From Massariosphaeria phaeospora (lineage: Eukaryota > Ascomycota > Dothideomycetes > Pleosporales): a DNA stretch of 64,000 nt. Shown here piece by piece: positions 35,234-46,234 of this stretch. Every line of letters starts with the position of its first letter. Position 1 is the stretch's first letter. Where the stretch lies: positions 186,001 through 250,000 of the forward strand of contig JAADJZ010000004.1 in the NCBI GenBank assembly GCA_011032825.1. The letters are read 5' to 3'. The notes under the pieces are model-generated. The model saw only the letters and a program-made list of their open reading frames with translations. It did no database searches and was not told the origin of the DNA. The translations under genes and the position numbers were made by a program.

Positions 35234-37143
35234 CTACATCACAATACAGCAGCAGCCTCTCTTCTCCTTCACCTTCTCCGACTCCTGCTCGGCTGGTGGT
35301 TCCGGTAGTCGAGTCGGTTCTTCTCTAGAAGCTGCCGGTGGAGAGTGTCGCGATACCGAGTTACGCGAGTTGACGCGCGGGGTCTGTGGTATTGTTGGAG
35401 TCAATTTGTAACCGCCCTGTTCGTTGGTAGAAGCCTTGACGTTGCTATCGATGCGTTCTATGGCGGGCTTGGTAGGGCTCGGGAGAGGCCATTCATGATC
35501 TTCCTTGGCCTTCTCGATCTCTATCGGCTGGATTATTGAATTCCGCTTGTCCTCGAAATCTTCCGTGTTGAGTAATCGGAAGTCTGTGTCATACATGGAC
35601 CCAACTCTGCCCTCCTGCTCCCACTGCTGTTGCTGCATTCGCTTCGCATGCGTAGGAATAATTTGCTGGTCCGGAGGAAGTCGAGGATCAGGCTTATACA
35701 TATTCGCTATCCACGGTGCCTCCCCTTCTGGCCGGTGACTGGTAGTTGGTCGAGAGATAGAACCACCACTTGTCCCAGGACGTTTCATAGGCGATGTCGC
35801 AGAAGTGGTCCGCGGCTTTGACTGGCCTTTCTGTACGCCCACTTTCCTTCCGCCTGGAGCCGGCTTTCCGGGAGTCTTCGCCTTTGGGGGCGATCCGGTC
35901 ACCGGCGACGTAGGATTGCCAAAAGCAGCTTGTGAGGGTGTCCGAAGATGCTCATTGGAAGTTTCGAAATCATCTAACATGACCTGGCTAGAAATACTTC
36001 CGCTTCTTACTCGGGCTCCATTAGTAGCGATAGCATCCCCGCTCCAGTTGACGCTGCTCTTCCGTGATCTCGGAAGCGGGGCATCACGCTCTACAAATGT
36101 GGCGGGAACTGGCGCAGGACTTGTCTTCGCAACGGGGATACGAGATGTGCTGGGCCTGATGGTGTGGGTGTTCCGTACGGACCACTGTTCCCTTTCCGCT
36201 TGCTCATTATCTGCCGCAATTTCCTCAGGCGTCCGCAGGTCCCACTGGGGTTGCTCATATTCAGGCTCCTCTTCTTCAGCTGGAATCGGCGATATCGCTC
36301 GGCGAGTCTCCTGGCGCTCTTCTCCGTTGCTTGTAGGGTCGGTAGCTTCCGAGTTGGTACGATCTCTTCGGGCAGCACTCTGGGACCTGCTGTCGGACCG
36401 GCTCGCACGCCCAACTCGGAACCCTGCCTCTTCCATTTCCCGAATCTCGATCTCCTTGAGTTTGTCGCGGTGTATCCAGTTCTTCTCGTCCTTTTCGGCT
36501 TCAGTCCATACTTTGCCTTTTACTTTGCCATTCTTCTTGCCCTTGGCCACCGTGGGCTGGGAGACGTTCCTGCTGCCCGTCTTGCTCTCCACGCCATTAT
36601 AGTACTCGAGCACACTGTCTGGTTCACTGTTGGGGGTGCCGATGTCTCCGCTTGCCTTCCTGTGCAAGTCATTAACCCGGTTCGGAACGAGGTGCGGTTG
36701 TTCGTCAGGGCTGGAGCGGGGCGGCTTAGACATGCCATTTGGTTGAGAGGTGAGGGGTTGGCGGAGGGAGACGGGCTGCGCGGAGGGTACGTCTTCCGAC
36801 ATGAGAGGCTGGTGGTCTGCGTAGGAGGGTTTCTGTAGCACAACGGTATCAGTAAAGATGTCACCCTTCACATGTCGTGTCATGTGGACTGCTGGATGGC
36901 AGGTCTCCCAAGGGCGAGTCAAGTTAGTGGGCGCTACGGGCGGGAGCGGTGGACGTAGTGTCGATAGCGCGCACAAGTGACGACAGAGGCATGTGACGTT
37001 GCTGTTCGAAAAGAAATCAGTGTACGCACCGGATTGTTTAGAGGCACTGCAAGATCCCACGCGGTCTGCCCGCCGTGAGAGCTGCTCGGAGGTGTCAATT
37101 GCTGGGCGGTCGCTGGCGGCTGGCGGGGCGGTGCTACAGCCAT
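35234..37143 (-). CDS. teaR: TeaR/Mod5-like prenylated cell-end protein
   Basis: Probable cortical receptor for the cell-end marker TeaA, needed for polarised hyphal growth. Exons 37143-37030 and 36832-35234 give 570 residues. The first exon starts MAVAPPRQPPATAQQLTPP and joins phase 0 to KPSYADHQPLMSEDVP; the acceptor CTACAG is preceded by a branch-like CTGAT. Conserved stretches include WTEAEKDEKNWIHRDKLKEI, PQWDLRTPEEIAADN and APWIANMYKPDPRLPPDQQI. The protein ends GCCCIVM: CIVM is a farnesyl-type CaaX box, with two preceding cysteines able to be palmitoylated. TeaR and Mod5 are known to be CaaX-anchored. The name rests on remembered family features, not on a search. A 658-residue unspliced reading is less likely. 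Confidence 0.75.
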
Positions 37144-38384
37144 GGAAAGGTGCCCAGAGGCGTGCTCGCTCGACCAGAGAGTGCGCCACAAGCCGTGAGG
37201 GCGCGCGCACTACCGTGAGGCTGGAGAGGACACGCTCGGGATGCGCAATGGAGTGGTCGCTCTTGTTTCACAGCACCGGGAAGGGGCGAAGGCAAATGTC
37301 GAGAGCCGTCCTGTGCGCGTGGCAATGTCACTGGAAGGCGCCGCGGCGAGAGACAGAATGCAGCTCCTAGGTCGACACTCGCAGAAGGGCCATGGACGGC
37401 GGCGGAGTGTGCGAGGGGCGCCGAAGTGGAGACGGTAGATGCACTTGTTGGTCGCTGCCACGGTCGGATGCGTATCAATGGGAATCGTATCCAGGGCACC
37501 CTCGGCAGCGTGGTACCGAAAGGAGAGAAGAGAAGAGTAGCGACCGGCTGAGGCAACGCAGGCACGCGTGGGCAGCAGACCAGTCGTCTTCGTTTGGCCG
37601 TGTTCTGGACTGGAAGAAAATACTGTGACGGCGCTGGCGATGGGCGCGATAGATGCTTTTCCAACCCGTTGGCGCTTTGATTCGCGGCGTCCGTGCCAAG
37701 CTCCTCCTTGCCTAATCTGCCTCATCCGGACCAGCCTGGGCGACCAGGGAGACAAACAAAAAGCAAACGGCTGCTCGAGCTGGCACTGCGGTGCTGGCAA
37801 CGAGCAACAGCCAGCCCTGCAGCGCATCGCGTTTGCGGGGCAGAGCACCTGCTGATGATTCACCTCTGCATGCATACCCGCCGCTTGGGTCGCAGCACCA
37901 GCTCGAGAACCTCACCACCATGTCCGCCAACCACGCCCAATCACGAACCACGCGTATTGTGCACTGCATATCTCCCCTCCATGACAACGCATGGTCGTTT
38001 CCGTTCCGAGCATTGCACAACTACACCACACCAAGCTTTTCTGCATAAAACACCTTTCCGATGTCGCACCGCTTGGACACAGCGGGAACAGCGGGCCTCG
38101 TCCCGTGAAGCTTCCGCCGCCGCGATCCGAGGCCAGGGATCCGAGAACAGACGAGAAAGCAACACCTGGCATGGCAGATTACAGGCCAAACGTGTTTCCC
38201 AGCTTCCGGGCTTGGGGACGGAGATGACAGAATCCAGATGAGACCCACTAAATGCTCCATACTACATACTGCTATATATAGCGTCAGGCGCACTACACAT
38301 CTATAAGATGTTGGGATTTCCAACAACGCAGGCATCCTACGATTGTTTCACATATTTGTTGTCGTCGTTCCTCCAGAAGGTAAT
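37144..38384. other. Intergenic region, 1.2 kb
   Basis: 5' region of the TeaR-like gene and 3' flank of the ferric reductase gene. Many overlapping open frames reflect GC richness; none has a recognisable product. Confidence 0.55.
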
Positions 38385-40242
38385 TTACCACCCAAATGTC
38401 TCGTCATGCCAGTATACTTCGTGCCCTTGTTTCACCCACTGTTCCACGCTGCGACTCAACTGCTCAGTTAGTCTTTTTGGTCCACAGGTAATAATTGCCA
38501 CACTGGTCCCTTTGCTGAAGACCTCATCGACTATCGCCGGTACGTTCGGTCTGCCACTCCCCAACACCATACCTCTCCTCGGCCTCTCCATCTGCTCCTC
38601 CATTGACAACAACTGGTCGTCCTCTGCAAGTTCGATCTCGTCTCCAGGTTCGCCTGCATGTAATGAAGGCCCAGAGGGTCGCGTTACAAAGACTTCGACG
38701 GCGCTAGACTTAGATGGCGTGGAAGGATCTTCTTGGCCCTCATTATCTGTTGTGGCAGGGAACGCCCACTGCGTGTCTGCGAGCTTTTGTACCGCCCAGA
38801 TAAACCGGATTTGAGGACTGCCTGCATGATTTGGGCCATGAGAATCGACGATGCTTCGGTATATTGGCATTATGAAGGTTGCACCAACTCCGCCTGCTAC
38901 CAGGAGAACACTATCGAAAGTTGAAAAATCCGGGAGGCGGGTTGACGCCCCATAAGGCCCTTCGAGAGCCAGAGGGATATCTGGCACTTCGTTCGAGCCG
39001 GTTGAAGATAACGTGCGAGCGAGTTCGGCCAGTTTCTTAGTATTGCCGTTCAACGTCTTCGCAACCAACAGCAGCTCCTTGTCTTTGGCGGGAATCGAGG
39101 CGACACTGAACGGATTCGTCTGGTTCCTGAGCATGAGCTGGTCATAGTATGAGCCCGAGTATGATGCGCCGACAGGGCGGCTCAAATATACATGTTGCCC
39201 AGGTTTCCAAGCCAGGGCCGAGTTCGTCGCCAGTGGGATGCGTATCTGAACAAGATTAGTTCCCGAGAGGAGCTTGATGGTACCAGAATAGGTCTTGAGG
39301 CGAAAAGTGCGGAAGACGAGGTGCAAGGCGATGACCGCGACGACCTGATAGAGGTAGAGCCGGATATGCGAAACGTGGAAAAAGAGTGTGATCACAACTA
39401 GGTTCGCTATCACGACATGGGACGTATAGAAGACCCGATAGTTCCACCTTCGAATCAGTCCAAGAGCGGTAGTACTGATGGCGCAGAACATGATAATGCT
39501 GATGACGCCCCAGATGACGTCTAGATCCTTGATGCGCTTCGCCAGGACTCCGAACAGGACAAATAAATTCAGGTAGAGTGCCGCATGGAGAGCAAATAAG
39601 AAGAAGACAATTCGTCCGAGGATCTGGTGAGAAGCCTTCAACTCCTCGTGGGATAGCCGCGTGAGGAACTGGATGGGTGAGTATGGCGTGCGCATTGCGA
39701 GCAGGTAGTGTAAGGGTAGTTGAGATGCTCCAATGATTCCAAACCGCTTGGTGAGATGAAAGTAGTCTGTTGCTCGTTAGTCTCGTCTTCGTATGAAAAT
39801 AAGTCAACGAGTATCACTAACCATTGCCCGTCTGAGCGATAGACAAGTACAGCAACCACACTGTCCAGATCACACCTCCTACCCACTCCCCCCGAGTACC
39901 CCAGTTACTAACCACAGGCTTCTTCATCCACCATAGGATCCTATGCACATTTTGCCGTGACTTGCGCAACCAAGTCTTTTTCCCATGACCACGCTTGTCG
40001 AGGGATGGTGACTTTGGCGGTTCATGTTCTAATCCTCGCCTCCCAAGCCATGAAAGTAGAAATCCGAGCTGAAAGAGAGCTAAAACGGCGAGAACAGATA
40101 ACTGCGCAACAAAGGGATACCATTCGAGGAGTTCCCTTCGCCTGAGTTTCTGGTCATCGTCGAGCGTGACGAATGCGTATCCAAATGCCCAAGCCGTTGG
40201 TGGCGGCGGCGGCTCCGAAGGGCCTTCGTGGCGGGCTAACAT
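38385..40242 (-). CDS. Ferric reductase-like transmembrane NADPH oxidoreductase (FRE/AIM14-like)
   Basis: Membrane flavocytochrome that would move electrons from NADPH to extracellular Fe(III), Cu(II) or oxygen. Exons 40242-39822 and 39766-38385 (55-bp intron) give 600 residues. Several membrane helices are visible: FVAQLSVLAVLALFQLGFL, GGVIWTVWLLYLSIAQTG, and the core. Heme-ligand candidate histidines lie in ASHQILGRIVFFLFALHAAL and FYTSHVVIANLVVITLFFHV. FAD-binding residues are in KPGQHVYLSRP and NPFSVASIP, and the NADPH loop is LLVAGGVGATFIMPIYRS. The end CGPKRLTEQL...DETFGW matches the family. No signal peptide is obvious; N-terminal helix insertion is likely. It shares a 416-bp promoter with NDUFS5. 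It could be an AIM14/NOX-like superoxide producer rather than a true iron reductase. Confidence 0.88.
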
Positions 40243-40658
40243 TTCTCCTCGAGCTTTCTATATCTCATTCAAAGTCGATGATCGAAGAACAAGGAGATGA
40301 CGTGCGCAACGTAGATTGTACCTCCACCAGGTTGCCAAGCTGAGTCACTCGGATGCCGAAGACCGAAGGCTGACAAAACCGGGCTCACCGTTGTAGCATA
40401 GTGGCAAGTTATTCGCGGTTAGCCAGAGACTGACACGGAATCCAAGGCGAGTCCACGATGTTGAAGCTTTGATTAGCAGATACCGAAGGAACCCTTGGAA
40501 GATCTCGGGGTCGAGTGTAAACTGTGGCGCACTGTGGCGTAGCTAGTGCCGGCCCGCCGCCCTAGTGCCCATCTGCAGATGCGCTCCAACATCACCTCGT
40601 AGCAGCAAGCCATCCGTTGCCGCGATCCTCGACCACGCACCTCGTCTACACCGCGACA
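40243..40658. promoter_or_regulatory. Bidirectional promoter, ferric reductase / NDUFS5
   Basis: 416 bp between divergent ATGs, holding both promoters. A tRNA A-box-like string at 40394-40404 lacks a B box and is not called. Confidence 0.5.
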
Positions 40659-41500
40659 ATGGCTTCTGGATACGGATTGGCTGGCGGTACGTACTGCGCT
40701 TTCTTTCCTGTGGCATTGAGGGGTGTGGAGCGGCTAGGACGCGGGCAAAGGGAGCGCAAACAGCACGCGCAGACATCAGCACGGATGCATTGAGGGCGGG
40801 ATAGGGGGATGGAGCGGAACAGACGAACAGGATACACACCTTCCTACGAAGCCAGCTCAGCCAGTTCGACTCAGCCAGTTCGACTCAGCTCGAATTACCT
40901 ACGAACCACCCACGAACCCCTTCGAGCCTCTCAAACCCCCCTCTCGCGCATACAGTCCACAGTCCACAAACCAACTAACCCACGCACCCAACAGGCCCAT
41001 CCCGCTGCTTCCCCTTCTGGCAAGAAGTCCTCGCATGCTACGTCACGAACGCATCATCGGAAAACGCCGCCGGAGCCGCAAAATGCGCGCCCGTACTCGA
41101 GGACTACTACGAGTGCTTGCACCACAAGAAAGAGGTACGACCGACGGCCCTTAGGCCACATTTCCAACCCCCCTTACTCCTGCCCGTTTCCCGTACATTT
41201 CCATGCGGATGCTTATGCCTATCGCAAAACCGCTCGATCTTCCCTGTATCCCCACTACACATCCCCCTCCCCTCCACCACGACCAAAGTGCACTATCAAA
41301 AAACACAACAACTAACATGCCCACCCCAGGCTGCCCGCACCCTCGCCCTGCAAGCCGCCTACCGCAAGAAAGAAGCCAACATGCAGCGCGACGACGCCCC
41401 CTCGGCGGGCGAGATACGGCGTCTGGGCATCCTGGACGCGCCGCTCGAGGAGAAGAACCTCAAGGCCAGCAAGTGGTTCCCGCATAAAGAGATCAACTGA
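40659..41500 (+). CDS. NADH:ubiquinone oxidoreductase subunit NDUFS5 (15 kDa, CHCH)
   Basis: Accessory subunit of mitochondrial complex I, in the intermembrane-space arm. Exons 40659-40686, 40995-41134 and 41330-41500 give 112 residues. The protein begins MASGYGLAGGPSRCFPFWQE. Twin CX9C motifs are visible: CFPFWQEVLAC and CAPVLEDYYEC; they import and fold through Mia40. The C-terminus has the charged helix AARTLALQAAYRKKEAN and ends KWFPHKEIN. The first intron (308 bp) contains a 14-bp tandem CAGCCAGTTCGACT repeat. Both junctions keep the frame. It is divergent from the ferric reductase gene. Confidence 0.93.
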
Positions 41501-42396
41501 GGAAGGAAGAAGGGACTGGAATCCAGGAGGGGGAGGGAGAAGGAGGGGGAGAGTGTGGGGAGTGGCCGCTGGTTGGTGTGGACTCCTTCCTATACTGTAC
41601 ATACCACAACAGTGTCGGAAAATGAAATATCTCAAAGTCAAACACGTTCATAAGCATCGCACAGATACATCATGCATCGGGTTAGAATCATATGTTCGAA
41701 CACGATATCACCATCATCAAGCCGCTTGCACTGCACTCCGCACTCGATTGCCATACCCAGCTATTCAAACGCAACAACCCCCCTTTCCACAATACCAGAT
41801 ATCGTATAACACACACACACGCCGACCCAAGCAAGCAAGCGAACAAGCATGATCAGCCAGCCTCGGAAACCCCCGGGCCGTCTTCTCTCCGAACTCCCGA
41901 GTCCGTTTTTTCCCTCCCAAGTCCAAAAAGCCAACTGTCTTGTCTAGTCTAAAAGAATTTTGTGACCCGAGAGCCAGGAACCCCAGAGTGAATAAAACCA
42001 CGCATGATGTGTACAAGGTAACCAAAGTCCACAATAGACGCAGGAGTAGAGAGACGTGGAGACCTAAAGGTCGCAGACGCAGACGCAGTTCCGTAGATGG
42101 GAGGTAAGCCTCCAAGCGGACGATCCAAGTATAGCTGAATGTAGCCCGGAAAACCCCATGGGATTGAAGGGAGCCGGCTAGTCGAGCGTCGTGATATATA
42201 GAGCATAGTATATGTTGTACATATCGTGCAGTATAATGCCAACCGGTTCGTCGACATCCTCTTTCCTCGTCTAGGATAGATGTTGTTGGGTAGGCGATGC
42301 GAGAGGAAATCATTGGATGGAGACAAGTCTTGTTGGAGTAATCATTTTCTCGGTCGTTCCAGTACATATATCAGACAACTGTGATCACCGAATGGG
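41501..42396. other. Intergenic region between convergent NDUFS5 and forkhead genes
   Basis: 3' UTRs of both genes are expected. No gene seen. Confidence 0.6.
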
Positions 42397-45088
42397 TCAT
42401 CGGCTCTGCGAAGAGACGCCCGCTGATTGGGCCAGTGTCTTGTGAAAGGAACCAATCTTTTCGAAGCCCCTGGTAACAGAATCAGTTCCATCTCTAAAGA
42501 GGATTGGCAAGCAGAGGACTTACTTGGAGAGATCAAAGCTCTCCTCTTCGGGCTCCTCTTCGAAAGAACCGAGGCTTGCACCACGTACCATACCGCCGTT
42601 TACGGTCGCCGGCCTGAAGGTATTGAGGTTGGAGTTTGATCGCGAACGTTGGGGATCAGCAAGTTCACGGCGGCTGCCAGGTCGAGACATAGTACGACTA
42701 GGGCTTTCTGGGCCCATCATATCCTCGTCCTCCTCACCCTTGTTCTCCTCGTCATCCTGGTCATCTGGTTCAGCACTGGGGTTCTCGTCTCCAAGAATAG
42801 GTGGTGAGCTCGGTTGAGGTAGCTCATCTTCCCCGTCTTTGTCAGCCTCATCGGGTCGCTTCAGCTTGATGGGGCTAACATCGGCGAGTGACGCTCTGGC
42901 TGGGGTGCTCGGTAGATCGCAGTATTTCCAGAATGGTGCCGGGCTTGAAAAGTTCATATACTGGCTGGGGACCTGGGCCGTAGATGGAGGCGCGAGTCGT
43001 GGAGCATTACGGGGGACAAGCGGCGTTACCAGACCTGCGTTGTTCATCCTATTAGCATCCAGTCCACCGTTGGCACCGTTCGCCGCCGTGTCGGAGAACA
43101 ACGGTGGCGGGGAATTGGCTGCACCGCTGCGGAGGCCGCTCACATTGGGCTTGACAGGATCACCCGGAGGCGAGGACTCAAGGTGACGGGAGTCAGCCAG
43201 TTCGGCCGATTTCAGCAAATTGGATTCACGTGGGTCCTGTGTATCGTGAAACAGACGCTTGGCCGGCGTGAGAAAACGGTCTTGATCGCGGAGCTTCGGT
43301 GACTGCTTGAGGATTCCCAGCGGTGCATGTCCTCGGGGACCACGGTCAGGGGTGTAGGATTCATTCGCCATTGGCACAGACGACAGAGGAGGCGTCGCTG
43401 AGCGCGGAGGAGATTTGATGCGCCCGTTTGCCTCTCGTTTTCTGAAAACGTCATGCTGATCAAGCGCACCGACAAGGCGCTCGGTAGCTTGCGAAGGTGG
43501 ATCCCGGAGGGCTGGCGAGCTTGGGCCGGATGTGGTCAGCTTCACCGGGCCGCCTGCTTTGCGCGGGTTTAGAAGCTGTTTCTTTACGAACTCGGCACGT
43601 TCACGATCCGCAATCCTCCATTTCATCCCCTTCCCAGGTTCGTCAGTTCGACGAGCAACCTTCTCGAACGTCTTACTGAGGGACAGGTTGTGCCGGATAG
43701 AGTTCTAGAAACAGAGTTAGCTATGTTCACATGTCCACTGCTTCTTAACGTACCTGCCAACCTGCATTGGTGTGCCTGAAAAAGGCATACTTGGTCTTGA
43801 TGAAATGATAGATGTGGGCCAAGGTGAGCATTTCTTCCGGACTGCTCAGTATGGCCTGGCCTATCAGCTGTGCATAGCTGTGGGGAGGTTTGAGATCCTT
43901 CGCGGAATCCTGACTGTAGTCAATCTCTTCAGTGGAGTCCATCATCATGCCACGAGAGTACATCGCAGGTGAACCTTTACTGCGTGATCCCTTTTCCGTA
44001 GAGCGGAACGCCAGCGGTGTGTTAGGTTGGCGACCTGGTGTTGATGTCAGCTGGTTGTTGGAGGCTTGCGAGGACGGCTTGTTGCGTGGGTGTGAAGAAG
44101 GCGGAAATGGATCATAATGCTCTCGCTTTGGTGTTGGCCCACTAGGATGCGCGTGCGGCAGCCTAGACGGCCCCCCGCCATTGTCAGAATCATTCACTTC
44201 AGAATCGATCTTATCGCTCTTCATCTGGCGCCATAGCATTTGATGGAATACGTCCTCCTGGTTGTCGAGAAGGAAGATCATCTGGGTTCCCATGATTCCA
44301 ATGCAGACGCCCGAGTGAAGACAGGCGCGTTCGCCCTTCGGGAGGCTACGATCATCTAGCTTGAGGCCGTTGCGGCTGTTCACCGTGATATACCATTTCT
44401 GGTCATCGCTGTTGAAGTCGACTTGGGCGTGGACACGCGAGACCTGGCGTTCGGGACCAAGGTCGATATCAACACCCCACTCAGTGAGAGCGTCTTCGCT
44501 GTGCGGAAGTCCGCTCACGTCCTGGGAGCTGGCGGGCCGGTTTGGGCGGACTACCGAGTCGGCGCGCCCGATAACGAGAACAGTCTTCTGGACGAAGAAG
44601 CACCAGTCGCGGGCCGCGATCTTGGCAAAGGCAGCGATGTTGTTACCGGCCAAGTTCTTGGCTTGCAGGTCGTTCGCGTAGTCGTAGGCTGCATTTGGCG
44701 TGTATGTTTGGGGGGTGCGCAGAGAGGCAATGATCATGTTCTGGCGGTCCACCGGATCAACGGGGTCCTCGGCGTCTGCTCCGTTCACTATGGTGATATT
44801 GTCGTCATTGTCATCATTGTCGTCATTATTGTCGTCGTTGCTGACGGCCGACTCGGTGATGCGGACTGGCGGGGTGGTGTCGAGCACGGCCGGGGTGGAC
44901 TGTCCAGCGCCATTGAGCTGTATTCGGGTCAGCTGTGTTCGGCGAGAGTGCTCGGGGTCGAGGGCGTGTACCCGTCTGCGCTTGCGCGTGGGCGTGGCTA
45001 TCGACTCGGGCGTGTCTGCGTCGGACTGCTGCTGCATATCTGGCTCGCGACGAGAGCGCAGGCCGCTTCGAGTCGACGAAGGGCGCAT
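42397..45088 (-). CDS. FHA-domain forkhead transcription factor (Fkh1/Fkh2 homologue)
   Basis: Nuclear regulator of G2/M and developmental genes. Exons 45088-43754, 43704-42524 and 42469-42397 give 862 residues. After a basic TRKRRRVHAL region comes an Asn/Asp run (NDDNNDDNDDNDDN). The FHA domain (about 150-290) includes VLVIGRADSVV, SRVHAQVDFN and NSRNGLKLDD. The forkhead domain begins KPPHSYAQLIGQAILSSPEE (about 400), is cut by a 49-bp intron after AGWQ, and continues NSIRHNLSLSKTFEKVARR. The C-terminal part has PAPFWKYCDLPSTPARASL and an acidic stretch. SFDLSK reaches a stop if unspliced, but that stop overlaps GTAAGT; splicing the 54-bp intron adds GFEKIGSFHKTLAQSAG, a tail shared by fungal forkheads as I know them. 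I therefore extended the gene by this exon. Confidence 0.92.
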
Positions 45089-45395
45089 TGTGCGTGGGAG
45101 AGGGGGGGTTCTGAAAAGATGGAAGTAATGGTCAGCAGCCGTCTTATATTGACTTGTGCGAGAGAATGTTTGTTTGGCCTTCGCGGACCATGGGCGGGGT
45201 GACGTTGGGCTCGCTGAGTCTCGGTGGGGCGAATCCAGTGCAGGTGCGGGCGTTCACAGACTCGACGAGAGCGACTGACCACGGGCGCGGTTGTCGGCTG
45301 CCTCAACGCCGCAGCTAGGGGATGCGGGCGCGCAATAGCGATGGTCCACGGCGAAGTGGCGGGCAGTCGGCGGACAGCGATGTGGAAGAGCGTTG

Positions 45396-45425
45396 GGTGC
45401 GTGGGTGCGTGGGTGCGTGGGTGCG
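45396..45425. repeat. 8-bp GTGGGTGC tandem repeat
   Basis: Three to four copies in the forkhead promoter region. Confidence 0.75.
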
Positions 45426-46173
45426 GCCGCCGTGTTCTTGCAGCGTTGTTGTTTCCGCCAGACGCGACGAAACAGCGGTTGACGGAGCGTCCCAGGCTGT
45501 GAGCGTGCGGCTTCGGGAGCGCGCAGGAGGCAGTGTGTGGCTACGGTCGCAGGCAACAAAGTGAGAAATTGTATCGCACGGCCGCGGCGGCAGTGTGAGG
45601 AGCAATTGAGCCTCTGCAGTGTGCTACTAAGCCGCCCGCACGCAAAGCGCAGGCATCACGGGACCGAGTCGGCACCGGGTACCAAAGCACCGTCCTCTAC
45701 GCGTCCACTCTATGCGGTCGAGTTACCGAAACCAGCCGTCTGATTGCTCTGTTCTTCGCCCGCTAGGCTTCGCAAATTTTCTTTGTTGACCGCGCGCTGG
45801 CAGTGTTGCCAAACAGCCCGTTTTCCATTGTGTGGCCGACAAACGCGTTTGCGACGCTTCGTCATCGAAGCTGCACGCGACGGCCAGAGGCGGCGCTAGG
45901 CTCGACTTGACTTCGCCGCCACCAAACCGTCGGCGGGCAGCTTCACGCGCCATAGTACATTCACAGAACTTGGCTTCGGCATGAACATCTTTGGAGTTTG
46001 TCGCTCATTCTGCTCATTGTCGTCGTGTGTCTAAATATCTACATGAAGTCGTCCAGCGCATGCTACCGGTAGGGCCTCTCTCTACCCAGCCACACTCTAC
46101 CAACGCGATTAGAGATTGATCATTGTTTGTTCCATTAAGACCGGATACCCGTGTTTTCCTGTCAACTCCCCAT

Positions 46174-46202
46174 AAACAAACAAACAAACAAACAAACAAA
46201 CA
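46174..46202. repeat. (AAAC)n microsatellite
   Basis: Seven AAAC units just beyond the 3' end of the beta-glucosidase gene. Confidence 0.9.
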
Positions 46203-46234
46203 TCACAGCCCGGCAGTCAAGTCTGCTGACGCAC

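Larger units (their letters stand above)
45089..46234. other. Intergenic region upstream of the forkhead gene
   Basis: 1.1 kb with short tandem repeats (GTGGGTGC units near 45396-45425, AAAC units at 46174-46202). No gene is supported. Confidence 0.6.

Noticed and set aside
40394..40404. tRNA A-box-like TAGCATAGTGG
   Set aside because: No B box (GGTTCGANTCC-like) and no acceptor-stem pairing follow, so no tRNA is supported.
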